Source: Euleptes europaea
Taxonomy: Eukaryota > Chordata > Lepidosauria > Squamata > Sphaerodactylidae
Direction: 5' to 3'
NCBI RefSeq assembly: GCF_029931775.1
Contig: NC_079312.1
Span: forward strand, 117,178,872-117,242,871
DNA: 64,000 nt
Shown: one piece after another, positions 46,691 through 58,798 of the stretch
How positions within the stretch are numbered: position 1 is the first letter of the stretch
Layout: every line of letters begins with the position of its first letter
Translations under genes and position numbers: made by a program
The notes under the pieces: model-generated
Seen by the model: the letters and a program-made list of their open reading frames with translations, nothing else
Database searches by the model: none
Told to the model about the DNA's origin: nothing

Positions 46691-47530
46691 AAGCTAAACA
46701 GCCCTAAGCCCCCTGATCATTTTGGTAGCTCTCATCTGCACCAAACTATGATACTTTTCTTTTACAAATTAATGGCCCAGCATACCATTTTTCTGACTAG
46801 CTGGAGGGCCCCATGGAGGGTTTTCTTCCAAATGTCACTCACCCCAGTGGATCTGAAACAGTGGAGCCTTACAATCCTACCTCAGTCCCACACAGAAAAA
46901 GCAACACCACCACTCCACATCCCTTGCCATTTCTTCTTTTGTGGTCTTATCCCCGGTTCCGAGAACTAGGGACAGCAATTCTTACTTGTTTTGCTTTAAA
47001 TGCTAGGAGAAACCGTTGCTCATTCCTCATTCCCGAGGATTATCAAAATAGTATTGTACTTACTTATGGTAACAATGACAACGATTATACCTAAAAGGAG
47101 TCTGTAAATGTTTTCAGTATAAACTTGGTGTTATTTTATATCAGCGTGCACAGTGATCTATCATCTCACCACCTGAGTAATTATTTTTGAATCAGCAGAA
47201 CGACAGCTTTGCTTTGGATACTGGAGAGAATCTTTGGCAACAATGCACTGTAGAATTCAGTGATTGTAGCAGGCATAACCCTGCAAGATTATAGCTACAA
47301 GTTGCAGCTTGAGGGTATGGGGTTGGGAAGAGTGGCTCCAATCAGTAGGGGATGTTGTCACACTGCCTTATACCTCATCTTTGTCACGGGATAACACCGA
47401 AATGATCCAGACAGTCTTAGTTTTACTCCGGCAGTTCCTGACTCTGATCACAGAAGTGCGTGTCAAGCTTCTACAACAAAAAACGAACACCCGCATCAGG
47501 AAGACAGCTTGGTATAAGAAACCTTTTGAG
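46691..47530. other. no recognised feature
   Basis: Presumed SHISA6 intron. No exon or named repeat is seen. Confidence 0.45.
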
Positions 47531-47715
47531 GGTCTAGGGGCACTGAATGAGCACGTGCTTTGCATGCAGAAGGTCCCAGTTTCAATTCTGGTAGCTCCAA
47601 TGAAAAGCATTTCAGATAGTGTGATCTCTGCCTGAGACCCTTGAGAGTTGCTTCCAGTCAGAATAGACCATACTGGGCTGGACAGATCAATGGTCTGACT
47701 CATTATCAGCCAACT
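47531..47715 (+). repeat. tRNA-derived SINE (family B)
   Basis: The head is diverged, but gtgctttgcatgcagaaggt and cccagtttcaattctgg keep the tRNA anticodon and B-box region. The body ends gatcaatggtctgactcatt. Older than the copy at 17769. Confidence 0.75.
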
Positions 47716-47819
47716 TCACACATTTAAGAGACAGTAAAAAAGGACCCCTGAACAATGGGAATCACCTTTTGACCATTCTTTCTTTTTCCAAGTAATGTGT
47801 TTGGATAGGAAATAACATA

Positions 47820-48095
47820 CAGGTTGTGCTTCGGATTTAGGAATATTTTGGATTTGGGATTATTTGCATATATCTTGAGGATAGGGCTCAAGTCTAAACA
47901 CGAAATTCATTTATGTTTTATATACACCTTATACACACAGCCTGAAGGTCATTTTATACAATATTTTAAAATAATTTTGTGCATTTAACAACGCTTGTGT
48001 ACATTGAACCATCAGAAAGCAAAGGTGTCACGCTCTCACTAGAAGTTTCGGATTTTAGATCATTTCGGATTTTCGGATAAGGGATACTCAACCTG
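47820..48095. mobile_element. Tigger-like mariner MITE
   Basis: The ends caggttgtgcttcggattta and ggataagggatactcaacctg are inverted repeats. Internal words acacgaaattcatttatgtt and ttatacacacagcctgaagg match a Tigger-type element I know from mammals with ends CAGGTTGAGTATCC. TA flanks it at 47818-47819 and 48096-48097, as expected for Tc1/mariner. It is an internal deletion derivative without transposase. Confidence 0.8.
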
Positions 48096-48686
48096 TAGTA
48101 TGTGATGCTGATGACACCCTTCTACCTCTGGTTTGTCACAGCACATATCCCACCCTATTGTCTGGATCTATGGATCACAGAATTTGTGCAGGTGCTCAGA
48201 TTGTTGAGCATAAACAATTAACAGAGAGGCCTGAATCAGCGACTGGTACTCTGCTGCTGCATTCTGAATTCAGTAGACACCCTCACTGAAAACAAGCACC
48301 GGCAGGAAGGAATGCAGAGAAATCCATGACCAAGACAAAATGCCCCTCCAGCGTTTCCAAGTCTTTAACAGTACATCTGTATAAATTTCACTATCAGTTA
48401 GGCCAGCTGCCAATACTTCATACTCAGCTAGGGTTGCCATCCTCCAGGTGCTGTTGTCCAAAACCTGACACAGGAAAGGTATGTCCAGACAGCTGTAACA
48501 ATTTACAAAACTATATTGAACAATGTGAAACAATCATATCAAAACTATATGCAGAAAGCCAATCCTTTGTACAGTTCCACATCTGACGCACTTCTGAATT
48601 ATAGTTGTTTCGCAGGTGCAGATCCAGGGCATTCAGGTAAGTATATTCTGGTATATTCAAGATATCTCCATGTCCAAGGAGGAAGA
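48096..48686. other. no gene; one MITE end fragment
   Basis: A terminal piece of the TAGGGTTGCC family lies at about 48429-48460 (tagggttgccatcctccagg). Otherwise no feature is seen. Confidence 0.5.
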
Positions 48687-48893
48687 GGGTTGCCAGCCTC
48701 CAGGTGCTGGCTGGAAATCTCCTGCTATTACAACTGATCTCCGGCCGATAGAGATCAGTTCACATGGAGAAAATGGCTGCTTTGGTATTTGGACTCTATG
48801 CCATTGAAGTCCCTCCCCTCTCCAAACCCTGTCCTCCTCAGGCTCTGCCCCCAAAATCTTCAGGTATTTCCCAACCTGGAGCTGGCAACCCTA
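48687..48893 (+). mobile_element. TAGGGTTGCC-family MITE
   Basis: Complete copy from agggttgccagcctccaggt to ctggagctggcaaccctat. Confidence 0.92.
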
Positions 48894-49496
48894 TATTCAA
48901 CATTTGTTGAGTCCTGAGCCTAGGAGGTCATAACAGCCTGGGAGATCACAGGAACTCACAGCATTCTAAATTCGCAATTCACAGAAAATATGGGGGAAAT
49001 TATTAGGACTAGAAAAAGCAGAAAATACCATGGAACAACTGTAGGCAGCCATTTAGATTCACTTTTTTTTTTGGCAGTTCTCTTTCTATGGGAGAACTTT
49101 AACATTAAATTGTCCCTACGGTGTGTAACTAGTGAAGAAAAACAGGCCCATAAGCGCTTTGACCTTATCTGGGTAGCCTGCAGACAGAGTTTATTTGGTA
49201 TTGAAATCACATCCCTTTGCTGCAGATCAGATCAAATGAATGAAGCCGAAGTTTAAAATCGTCTTTCATCAGCCCAAGCTGGAGGAGAAAGGCCTGTCAA
49301 ATTATAACATTTCTATCACCCAGGTGCTCAGGTATTAAAATAGGAAGAGATAAGAACATTAAAAATAGCAGCTGTGCTTGACATGAGCAAAGCCTCAGAT
49401 GATCAGGAAGCAAAATGAGGTGGGGGGTCCTTCAGGTCGGTGTCTGTTGTAGTGCAGGACTGCCTGGGAAGATCCAGGGGCCAGTTGCAAATGCAC
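48894..49496. other. no recognised feature
   Basis: Presumed SHISA6 intron. No exon or named repeat is seen. Confidence 0.45.
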
Positions 49497-49800
49497 GTGT
49501 GTGTGTGTGTATTAAGTGTCGTCAAATAGCGTCTGACTCATGGGCGATCCTATGAATCAATGTCCTCCAAAACATCCTATCTTTAACAGCCTTGCTCAGG
49601 TCTTGCAATTTGAGGGATGTGGCTTCCTTTACAGAGTCAATCCATCTCTTGTTGGGTCTTCTTCTTTTCCTGCTGCCTTCAGCTTTTCCTAGCATGATTG
49701 TCTTTTCCAGTGACTCTTGTCTTCTCATAATGTGACCAAAGTTTAGCCTCAGTTTAGTCATTTTAGCTTCTAGGGTCTGTTCAGGCTTGATTTGCAAACG
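49497..49800 (-). mobile_element. Bov-B LINE 3' end
   Basis: The minus strand encodes the end of the Bov-B ORF: QTLEAKMTKLRLNFGHIMRR, QESLEKTIMLGKAEGSRK and KRWIDSVKEATSLKLQDLSK, stopping near 49522. The 3' UTR ends in an (AC)n tail (gtgtgtgtgtgt on plus). It is 5'-truncated at about 49800 and inactive. Bov-B is the known source of enzymatic machinery for Sauria and 5S-Sauria SINEs, so its presence fits the SINE content. Confidence 0.9.
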
Positions 49801-50507
49801 CATACAAACAATATAACGATAAACCGGTGAGATAAAAACAGCACAGCCAGATTTGCCAAAAGAGTTTACCCTCCACCAAACGCCTTTTGAAATCATATGG
49901 CTTTTTTGGGCCTCCTTGGAAACAGAAACAGCAGCTCTTCATGTTTCATGTGGTGACTCGGAGGTTTCTAACAAGGTTTCCTCATTTCCCGGCGCTTGGA
50001 CTATGCTTAAAACCGCAACACTGGCATACACGCTGTTTTGAATTATTAGTCACCCCTATGCAGATCACTTGTCTTTGTGAGGTGCAATGAGGTTTCCTTT
50101 CTGCTGCACCAGAGTGGAGGAAATACTTCCATGCCGATGAAGCCTCTGTTTACTGTGCAGTATTGAATCGATGGTTCCTGCTGCCTGGTAAGTGGAAAGG
50201 TGTTGCCTAATTGCAGGATCTGTCTATCAGATGTGGGCTGAAGTAGTTAGAAATGAAATGGATCATTTTGAAAAAGCCTAGGTGCTAGAAGGTAACTTCA
50301 CAGTGCTTTGTTTTCCCAGCCTGTCTCCAGAGAGCTGCTGGGACAGGTAGATGTGTGCAGTTTCGAATTGGGTTACTATTAAGTTAGTTGCACAAAACTC
50401 TTGTTAGAGTTAAATGTCAGGAAGCTGCATTAAAAAATACACTTTTTGTCTGTTTGTGGTTGCAGAAAACAAATGGGAGGGGAGTTCATCCTGTATGGCA
50501 GGATGAC
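49801..50507. other. no recognised feature
   Basis: Presumed SHISA6 intron. No exon or named repeat is seen. Confidence 0.45.
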
Positions 50508-50510
50508 ACA

Positions 50511-51084
50511 GGTCATTTATGCACAGGCGTTTTACCTGAGGTTCATTGCTGGCTGGACTCACACTTTCCTATTGGGAATTTATACACTGGCAGCCTCCCA
50601 GGCTCAAATCAAGTCCTGCCCCTTTAAATGCTGCTCTGTAATTGGCTTACTTCGCAGTGGTCGCTGTGAAAGATAATCACCCCCCAAAAAACCCCAACTG
50701 CCACATAAAAAAGCATTTTAAGAATGAAAAACAAAAAATGGAGCCATCTGAAAGAAGGGGGGGGATTCAACCCTTGTTTTTAAAAAGCCTTTCTGTTGCT
50801 CAGAAAGAGCTCCCGGGAAGCAGAAAACACCTGAATCCCCACCTCTTTACATGCTACTTCGTGATTGGCTGTTTTCCCTGCTTTGCCATCTGCATGGAGA
50901 TTTGAGCCGGGCTGAGCTCACATTAGAGGGAAAAGTCGAATTAACAGAGGAATGGGAAGAGCCAGATATTGCCAGGGCTGGGCACGAGCTCAATTCTCAT
51001 GGAAGGAAAACATGTGCATTCTTCCAAGGAATATCCGAGTCGGACGGGGTGAACATGAGTCCAGGTACCCATGCGTAAATGACC
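50511..51084. mobile_element. Non-autonomous PIF/Harbinger-like element
   Basis: Ends ggtcatttatgcacaggcgt and ggtacccatgcgtaaatgacc are inverted repeats and resemble the ends of the fold-back MITEs at 1831 and 3054. The flanks aca on both sides (50508-50510, 51085-51087) are a 3-bp duplication. It carries two similar internal modules (about 50612-50660 and 50827-50885) with ctgtaattggctta and cgtgattggctgtt. No transposase. Confidence 0.75.
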
Positions 51085-51087
51085 ACA

Positions 51088-51577
51088 GGGACTTCCTCAG
51101 ACAGCAGTCAGCCCCGATACATGGTGACTAACGAAACAGGCCACCCAGACGAGGCAGAAAATGCAGTCCAACCACATGATCTGTGAGGCAGAAGCAGCTC
51201 CACCGCAGTGTAGCTCAGATGGGCTCAGAGTATTTTACAGCTGGCCCATTCACGTCCAAGGACAGAATCCCAAGAGATTCTGGAAGAATTTACACAGGCT
51301 TACAGGACAAATTTCTGAGAGGGGAGAAGAATCGCTTGATACCAGGACTGCAACATTAAAAGACAAAGGCTTTGAATAGCTGCTAGAGGAAGCTTCCTGA
51401 AACTCTGCTGCGAGTTTTAGCTGCGAGTTTCCTGCTGCGAAACAGAGTTGTTCGTAAAGGTTGGCACAGTTATGAGGAGCCCTTTCTTTCAATTGCATCT
51501 AGCTCATAAGCAGCCCCCTGATTTAGACTCTGACAACCTAGCCATGCTATACTATAATGTGCTGTACATGGGGCTGC
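51088..51577. other. no recognised feature
   Basis: Presumed SHISA6 intron. The words ctgcgagtttcctgctgcga near 51407-51440 repeat locally; no named element. Confidence 0.45.
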
Positions 51578-51880
51578 CTTAGAAGAAGAAGAGTTGGTTT
51601 TTATATGCCAACTTAATCACTTAAGGAAGGATCAAACCGGCTTGTCATCACCTTCCCTCCCCCTCCCCACAGACAACCTGTGCGGTAGGTGGGGCTGAGA
51701 GAGGGTGACTAGCCCAAGGTCACCCAGCTGGTTTCGTGTGTAGGAGTGGGGCAACAGATCCAGTTCACCAGATTAGCCTCCGCTGCTCATGTGGAGGAGA
51801 GAGAGATCAAACCCGGTTCTCCAGATCAGAGTCCACCGCTCCAAACCACCGCTCTTAACCACTACACCATGTTGGTTCTC
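51578..51880 (-). repeat. tRNA-derived SINE (family A)
   Basis: Tail agaagaagaagagttggttt at left, head ccactacaccatgttggttc at right. Full length. Confidence 0.92.
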
Positions 51881-52080
51881 CCGGAAGAGATCTCAGTAGC
51901 TTCAATCAGCACAAAATTGGGGCAGCAAGGGTTCCTTCTGGGGTCAGCTGCTTGGAACGTATCACTCTGGTGCTGAGTCAATTGCCCCAGTTACCTATTT
52001 GCTTCTGGGCCCAATTCAAAGTACTGGTTTTTACCTTTAAAACTCGTCACAGCCTGGGACCTTTGTACTTATTAAATTTA

Positions 52081-52281
52081 GGGATGCCCGCCTCTAGGTG
52101 GGACTTGAGGATCCCCTGGAATTGCAGCTCATCTCCAGACTACAGAGATCAGTTCCTCTGGAGAAAATGGATGTTTGGAGGGTAGACTCTATGGCACTGT
52201 ATCCCAGTAAGGTCCCTGTCCTCCCCAGGCTCCATCCCCAAAGCTCTAGGAGTTTCCTAACCTGGATCTGGCAACCCTACC
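52081..52281 (+). mobile_element. TAGGGTTGCC-family MITE, diverged subfamily
   Basis: Starts agggatgcccgcctctaggt and ends ggatctggcaaccctac. It has the variant body with ggaattgcagctcatctcca and gtagactctatggcactgta. Confidence 0.8.
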
Positions 52282-52321
52282 CCACCCCATCCCCTGCTGG
52301 TGGTCAAGGGGGACCTGGTAA

Positions 52322-52531
52322 CTAGGGTTGCCAACTTCCAGGTACTAGCTCAAGATCTCCTGTTATTACAACTGATCTCCAGCCAATAGAGATCTGTTTA
52401 CCTGGAGAAAATGGCCGCTTTGGCAACTGGACTCTATGGCATTGAAGTCCCTTTCCTCCCCAAACCCCGCCCTCCTCAGGCTCTGCCCCCAAAACCTCCC
52501 ATCAGTGGCGAAGAGGGACATGTCAACCCTA
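52322..52531 (+). mobile_element. TAGGGTTGCC-family MITE
   Basis: Complete copy from tagggttgccaacttccagg to acatgtcaaccctac, 40 bp after another member in the same orientation. Confidence 0.92.
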
Positions 52532-52855
52532 CTGGTAACCCTAACTGAACTGCCTTTCCGGGTATACACCCAGACCAGCTATGCTCCTCTGACAGTCTTT
52601 TCTCTGTGGTGACCCCTCTCTGGACTGTCCAGCCAGCATCAGTCAGGACGTATGCTTTGTCTAGGGCAGCATCAGTCCTTCAGAATGGTTGGCCAGAGTG
52701 GTGTGATGTGCACCTTACATGAATATCCCCAAAATTTGAAAAGTCAACGGGGGTAGTTCACAGATGCATATTTATCATTTGGCTTCAAATAGTGACTTGC
52801 ATGTCTGAAAGAAGCGTCACAGGCCAGGGTCACAGACCGCAATCACAGACGATAA
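52532..52855. other. no recognised feature
   Basis: No exon or named repeat is seen. Confidence 0.45.
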
Positions 52856-53036
52856 ATGGGGAGGGGCTATTGCTTAGTGGCAACACATACTCTTGGCATG
52901 GAGATGTTTCCAATTTCAGTCCTTGGAACATACAAGTAAAGGTCTCAGGTAGCAGAGCCTGAGATCTCGGAGAGCAGGCAATACTGAGCTAGATGGACCA
53001 ATGGGCTGACTCATGAGAAGGCAGCTTCCTATGTTC
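52856..53036 (+). repeat. tRNA-derived SINE (family B), diverged
   Basis: ggggctattgcttagtggca, cttggcatggaga and tttcagtccttgg are a worn tRNA-like head; the body ends gatggaccaatgggctgact and gaaggcagcttcctatgttc. Confidence 0.75.
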
Positions 53037-54060
53037 ACCACATACAGAGCTTTTCAATGGAACTGGGGACGCACATTCACCTGTGTGACACCAAAAAATG
53101 AGTAAGCAAGTGACATCTGTGCATGTGTGAACCAGCCCCAAATGTAAACTTGGCAAGGAAGGGATGAAGTATCTATTCCAAGGTTTACCCTTAGTTGTAT
53201 GGCAGAGCTCTAATAAAAGATGCTTGTGATCCATCTCAAGTCAAGCACATCTGCACTCTCTATGACAAGTGAATATGGCAGTGGATACAACCAGCGATAA
53301 CTGCTACGTGCTGGCAGTCTGTGACGCCTTAAAATTAAAAGAATGTGTCCATTTCATAAATCTACCAGCAAAACCCATCATACAGCTTACACTGTGCACA
53401 GAACTTTCAAGGAGGCAGAGCACACCTGGGCATCTGCCTGGAGTGTGCGTTTCAAGACTGTGCAAGACAGCTAATTGCCTACTTTGCATGAAGCATGTGA
53501 AATTAAGTGCCCCACATTCATCTAACAGGCTTGCATGAAATCAGAGCGGCTTCTCGCCATCTGCTTCGCTATTCAGTCAATCAGGAGGCTGCAAATGAGA
53601 GGTCACCTTGAAACCTATCACCCAAACACCGAAGAATCAAGTGAAATGGCTGGGGAGGTTGTCTTATGCATAATGTAGGCTGCAGCCAAGGTCGCTATTT
53701 GATAGGTTTCTGCTGGAAGGGAAAGTACATGCATTTTGTTATACAGCGGCTAGGTAAGGGGAAGGGATTCTTAGCACTTATGTGTCCAAGTGCCTGTTTT
53801 CCAGGCTTAGCTTCATGTCTTCCTGGCTTTCGTTCATGTGCCTCTTCTTCCCTCATAAGGGCTTCTTCTTCTCTTATGTTTTGAAAGAATTATGTTGTTA
53901 TGCTTGTTGTTGTTTATAAAGTCCCATTAGTGTTCATGGTACTTGACTTCATTAAGTATTCCAAGCAAAAACCTAAAGGTAATACTTAGAAGTAAAGTAG
54001 GGCTTATCATTAAGAATGACCATTCGTAGCACTATTAATTATAAACATGTTTAACATTAT
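53037..54060. other. no recognised feature
   Basis: Repeat-poor, presumed SHISA6 intron. No exon is recognised. Confidence 0.45.
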
Positions 54061-54205
54061 ATTGTCGAAGGCTTTCACGGTCAGAGTTCATTGGTTCTTG
54101 TAGGTTATCCGGGCTGTGTAATCGTGGTCTTGGAATTTTCTTTCTTGATGTTTCGCCAGCAACTGTGGCAGGCATCTTCAGAGTAGTAACACTGAAGGAC
54201 AGTCC
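54061..54205. repeat. interspersed repeat fragment of unknown class
   Basis: attgtcgaaggctttcacgg, gttatccgggctgtgtaatc and tgatgtttcgccagcaactg are words of a repeat common in squamates. I recognise the repeat but cannot assign its class. Confidence 0.5.
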
Positions 54206-54301
54206 GGCAAAGAGTAATTTTGCGGCAAAGAGTAATTATTCTGCTTTCCCTTTCCCCTATGTCTTTCACGGTATTCTGCCCTTCTTTCAAGAAGCTTAGA
54301 T

Positions 54302-54506
54302 AGGGTTGCCAACTTCCAGGTACTAGCTGGAGATCCCCTTCTATTACGACTGATCTCCAGCCGATAGAGATCAGTTCACCTGGAGAAAACGGCCACTTTG
54401 GCAATTGGACTCTATGGCATTGAAGCCCCTCCCCAAACCCTGCCTTCTTCAGGCTCCACCTCAAAAACCTCCCACCCGTGGCGAAGAGGGACCTGGTAAC
54501 CCTAAG
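54302..54506 (+). mobile_element. TAGGGTTGCC-family MITE
   Basis: Complete copy from tagggttgccaacttccagg to gacctggtaaccctaag. Confidence 0.92.
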
Positions 54507-54545
54507 CTTAGAGCGGCATTTGAGCCTCACAACAGCCTTGTGAAG

Positions 54546-54758
54546 TTAGGGCTGCCAGGGCCAGGTTGGGCAACTCCTGAAGATCTGGGGTGGAACTTGG
54601 GGAGGGTGTGGTTTGGGTAGTGTCTCAGCAGGGTATAATGCCATAGAGCCCATCCCCCAAGGCAGCCATTGTCTCCAGGGAAAGGGATCGCTGTATTCCA
54701 GAAATAAGTTGTAATTCCAGAAGATCTCCTGGCCCCACCTGGAGGCTGGCAAGCCTGT
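54546..54758 (-). mobile_element. TAGGGTTGCC-family MITE, diverged subfamily
   Basis: Starts ttagggctgccagggccagg and ends cacctggaggctggcaagcc. It belongs with the variant body seen at 52081. Confidence 0.8.
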
Positions 54759-55014
54759 GTGAAGTAAATCTATCTGAGAGACCATGACTTGCCCAAGACC
54801 ACCAAGTCAATATTCTAGCCAGGCTAGCAATGATCTGAGTTTGTGAATCTTCTGTCAGAGATGTGTACAATATATTATAGTTTCTTACAGTACATTACAC
54901 TTCACATTATATTCCCTTAGATACAGGAATTACTCACACCAGGCCTGAGAGTATTCCTGTCAGCATAGTTCATGAAAAGAAATACAGTGTTCATGTTTCA
55001 GAGCTACAATAAGC

Positions 55015-55440
55015 GTAATCCTAACCGGCGGGGGGGGGGGGAGTGAATTGACTTAGGAGCCATGCCGGCATAAGTGCCCGTGATTATGGGCACTTATGCC
55101 GGCACAAGGGGCATTTCCGCTGGTGCCTGTGCGGTGCGGAGCTGCACTGGCCTCCCCTGCCAGCGCAGCCACCCGCCGATGTCTACCCGGTGCAAGTCCC
55201 CATGCCGGTGTCTTGGGAGGTGTTCCCGGGGCAGTCCTGGGGGAAGTTCTGTCCCGGGGGGTGTTCCCAGGGCAGTTCTGGGGGCGGAGCTGTTATTAGG
55301 CAGCTTCCTAACCCCTTTCATGCCGGGCATGCCCCCTTTGCCCTTACCACGAATTACTCCACCGTTTTAGGAGGCATAGCCCCGTAGAACGCTATGGAGC
55401 GCTTCCACGGGTCTCACAAGTAAGGGCAGCATTCTGGCTT
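55015..55440. repeat. GC-rich unclassified repeat with strong hairpin
   Basis: A GC-rich block in AT-rich sequence. It contains a perfect hairpin: tgccggcataagtgccc at 55063-55079 and its complement at 55088-55104 with an 8-base loop. Also a G run at 55029-55041. No family name is available to me, and no coding match. Confidence 0.4.
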
Positions 55441-56340
55441 CGGCAGAGGAGCTGGATCCTGCCAGAGGAGCTGGCGGCTGCGCTGCCTCCAGCCGCTGCC
55501 TAACCACCCCCCACTCAGGAATGGGCTGTTTGATTAACATTAAAACATCACAGTTCCTACTCCTTGACAATGGAGACATCACAGATATTCTTCTATTTCC
55601 CACCTGTAGGGAGGGCCTGCATTTGTCTCTGTGTTTGCACAGCAGGGGAGTAGTAGCCTAGTGGAGCTGCCAGGAAACTTTAACGGATGATGCAGCAGGG
55701 CTGAGGATTGCTGTCCCTGCAGAGTTTCAGCAACAAATCTCTAGTGGGAATTAAACTGAACAGAATCAAGTCCATTTCAGTTTCAAGCTACTGAGAAAAC
55801 ATTACCTTGTGCCTCTTGCTCCGTTCTAGTCTCCTCCTTCTGGAAGAGACCTAGAAAAAAGGACGTCCTTGCAACAGAATTCAAACGACTCTGTGCTCAC
55901 TCAAGGCAGCTGCGCACCTGAGGGTACCCTGGAATTATAGTGGTGTTTCCCCACAGCTAACACTTAAAAGTGTGGGTAGCTCCCTCATGTCCTTAAACGC
56001 TCTTGCACCAATGTCTGGGGACCCTAAGTGGGCCATGATTCCCAGATGCATGTACATTTCTGGGCTAGATCTACTTGCCTGTTACTCTGGCTGTCACTTG
56101 TGCTTAAATGTGTGGGAAAAGAGTGTACACTAAGGTGAGCTCGGGAGGGTGCCGTCACTGGCTCGGGAGCCAATGTCTTCACTACTCAGCCAGTTGAAGC
56201 AGCAGCAATAATTCGGCTGGAAGGGAGTCCTTTGCTCCTAAAATCTGACGTTTACATCGAGTAGAATGCAGCAAAAGGATCTGCACCAGTGCCTCTTTGT
56301 TGAGACTGCTGCATCAATCAGTGGCCAGCCCTTCAGGTGT
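55441..56340. other. no recognised feature
   Basis: Presumed SHISA6 intron. No exon or named repeat is seen. Confidence 0.45.
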
Positions 56341-56551
56341 AGAGTTGCCAACCTCCAGGTACCAGCTGGCAAACTCCTGCTATTATAACTGATCTCCAGC
56401 CGATAGAGATCAGTTTACCTGGAGAAAATGGCCGCTTTGGCAATTGGACTCTATGGCATTGAAGTCTCTCCCCTCCCCAAACCCCGCCCTCCTCAGGCTC
56501 TGCCCCAAAACCCTCCCGCTGGTGGCAAAGAAGGACGTAGCAACCCTACTC
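56341..56551 (+). mobile_element. TAGGGTTGCC-family MITE
   Basis: Complete copy from tagagttgccaacctccagg to gacgtagcaaccctac. Confidence 0.92.
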
Positions 56552-57325
56552 AGGTTTCAAACCCAGGGATTTGGCTGCAGCTCCATGAAGGGGCCTGGGT
56601 AGGAACAGCTAGTTGCTGAGCAGGTGTCTCTGAAGGCGTCGTGTGGGAGTGGGAGAATGGTCTTTATTTACATTTCAAGCTTCCATACATATTTGGCATA
56701 GATTTTTGCACGGCTCTTCAACTGACGCCATCTGTGCCCGTCACCTAGCAAGAGCAAGTAGGGCCACCTCAAACGGATGCAGGCCTGCTGCTCATGCTGC
56801 TTCTGCTCCTTGCAGTTTGGGAAACTACAGCCCAAGCATTTTGTGTCTCTTTCACAACCTCTTCTGCATAGACACCTGTTATGTATATATTATGACAGTA
56901 GGCAGGAGAACCCCAAGCTCGGCGGGCCACAGACTTAACAACACCCACCCCAAGGTTCAGGCAAGGAACATGTTCCAGTGCCACAAGGTGCTCTCCTGGG
57001 GCATGAAAATAGCTCAGGTAACACGGACCATTTTGCCTCTTTTCTCTGCGCTCTTGTCATGTGCCTTTCCAGAAGTACTACCCTGGTGAAGTTAGAGCCA
57101 AAATAGAAAGACTGTGAATTTTGATGAAGCGCACATCGTTCTGGCTGCTTGATGATACACCCCAGAGGGAGTCAAGAGGGTGCAGGATGTAAACATGTGT
57201 GATGTGATGTCATCAGTTGCTTCTGGTTTCCCTTTCTCCATACGTGGCAAATAATGAGGTGCAGTAGATATAAGGGAAAATGTGTGATGTCACACTTCCT
57301 CATTAGACTTTATGCAGGCAGGAGT
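56552..57325. other. no recognised feature
   Basis: Presumed SHISA6 intron. No exon or named repeat is seen. Confidence 0.45.
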
Positions 57326-57415
57326 AGGGTTGCCAGCTCCAGGTTGGGAAATACCTGGAGATTTTGGGGGCGAAGCCTGAGGAGGGCAGGGTTTGGGGAG
57401 GGGAGGGGCAAAGAC
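57326..57415 (-). mobile_element. TAGGGTTGCC-family MITE fragment
   Basis: tagggttgccagctccaggt, then gagattttgggggcgaagcc and a ggggaggggaggggc stretch. The other half is missing. Confidence 0.8.
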
Positions 57416-58306
57416 CCCTGTTGCTCTAGGAAGGTCCAAAGAACAGGGAAGGGATCCAGCAGCAGAAGAGAGTTGACAAGGAATCTGGAGCAGAACAACA
57501 GGGAATACAGCAGAACAGCAACCAGCCAGTGAGCCTTGGAACCACAATTCACTTTGAGCTACAAAGGGAAGAGTTGTTGAAACTGTTGTTGTCAAGTAGG
57601 CCCTGCCAGGAGCTGCCAAGAGAAGGCCTGTGGGTAAGAAGGGGCTGCTGGTTGTCGAAGCTTCATGCTGAGTGTGATGCAAAATGATATTTGAATGCAT
57701 CACCTAAAGTAAAGATCCCAAATTTGATATGCACATTATTGTGCAAAATTATTCGACAGAATCCCTGATATTGAATTTTTACTTCTCTCCTCCCCAGCTA
57801 GGGCACTGTACTATATTTAATAGAAATTCTCTAAGCAACTCTATGAATTTGTAGGGGCCTTTTATCTGTAGTTTTAGCTTACTTTTTTCCTGACTTCACT
57901 GAAGTATTGCCAAAATATTGCTGGAGGGGAAATCACTGTTTACTTATTTACTCGTTTTAAATCAGAAACCTTATAATTGGGTTATGTCCTTTCCCAGCTG
58001 CTTGTAGAAGAGCTAGAGATATTTTAAGTTTCCTCTGATCCTACTAATTTTGTACAGAGCTTCTAAAGCAAACAGCATCTTAAACTAAATGGACCCAGAT
58101 TCTTGGAGGATACGCCATAGAATGGAGAGTTGTTTTCATATATCGTTGGGTCCTAATTGAAATACTTCTAGTGTGATATAAAGGTCACTATCTTCCTGTA
58201 CCACTTATAGGAGAGCCTGTTTAAAGGGGGGGGGGCATCCTGCTGGTGAAGCATATGGTGTTTTGTGTTGGTTTTTAACACAGTTTTAATCAATTTTATA
58301 TCTGTT
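57416..58306. other. no recognised feature
   Basis: Presumed SHISA6 intron. No exon or named repeat is seen. Confidence 0.45.
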
Positions 58307-58798
58307 AGGGTTGCCAGCTTCAGGTTGGGAAATTCCTGGAGATTTGGAAAAGAGCTATGTTTGGGGAGGGGAGGGACCTCAGTGAGTCTAGTCATTAGAA
58401 AGAACAGTTAGAGCGGTTCCTCAGTGGAACAGGCTTCCTCGGAGGCGGTAAGTGGTCCTTCCTTGGAGGCTTTTAATCAGAGGCTAGATGGCCATCTGTC
58501 AGCAATGCTGATTCTATGACCTTAGGCAGATCATGAGAGGGAGGGCATCTTGGCCATCTTCTGGGCATGGAGTAGGGGTCACTGGGTGTGTGGAGGGGAG
58601 GTAGTTGTGAATTTCCTGCATTGTGCAGCGGGTTGGACTAGGTGACCCTGGTGGTCCCTTCCAACTCTATGATTTTTTGATTCTATGAGTTATAATGCCA
58701 CAGAGTCCACTCTAAGAGTCATAAGCAGCCATTTTCTCCAGGGTAACTGATCTCTGTAGTCTGGAAACCAGTTGTAATTCTGGGAGATTTCCAGGCCC
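58307..58798 (-). mobile_element. TAGGGTTGCC-family MITE split by a CR1 LINE end
   Basis: The left piece at 58307-58388 starts tagggttgccagcttcaggt; the right piece from about 58685 resumes with gagttataatgccacagagt and cagccattttctccag, and ends near ccccacca at 58802. Between them lies a CR1 3' end. Confidence 0.8.
58389..58684 (+). mobile_element. CR1 LINE 3' end
   Basis: gaacaggcttcctcggaggc, then gatggccatctgtcagcaat, ggttggactaggtgaccctg and ccttccaactctatgatttt followed by gattctatga. This is the standard CR1 3' UTR with its octamer-like attctatga end. 5'-truncated and inactive. Confidence 0.9.
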
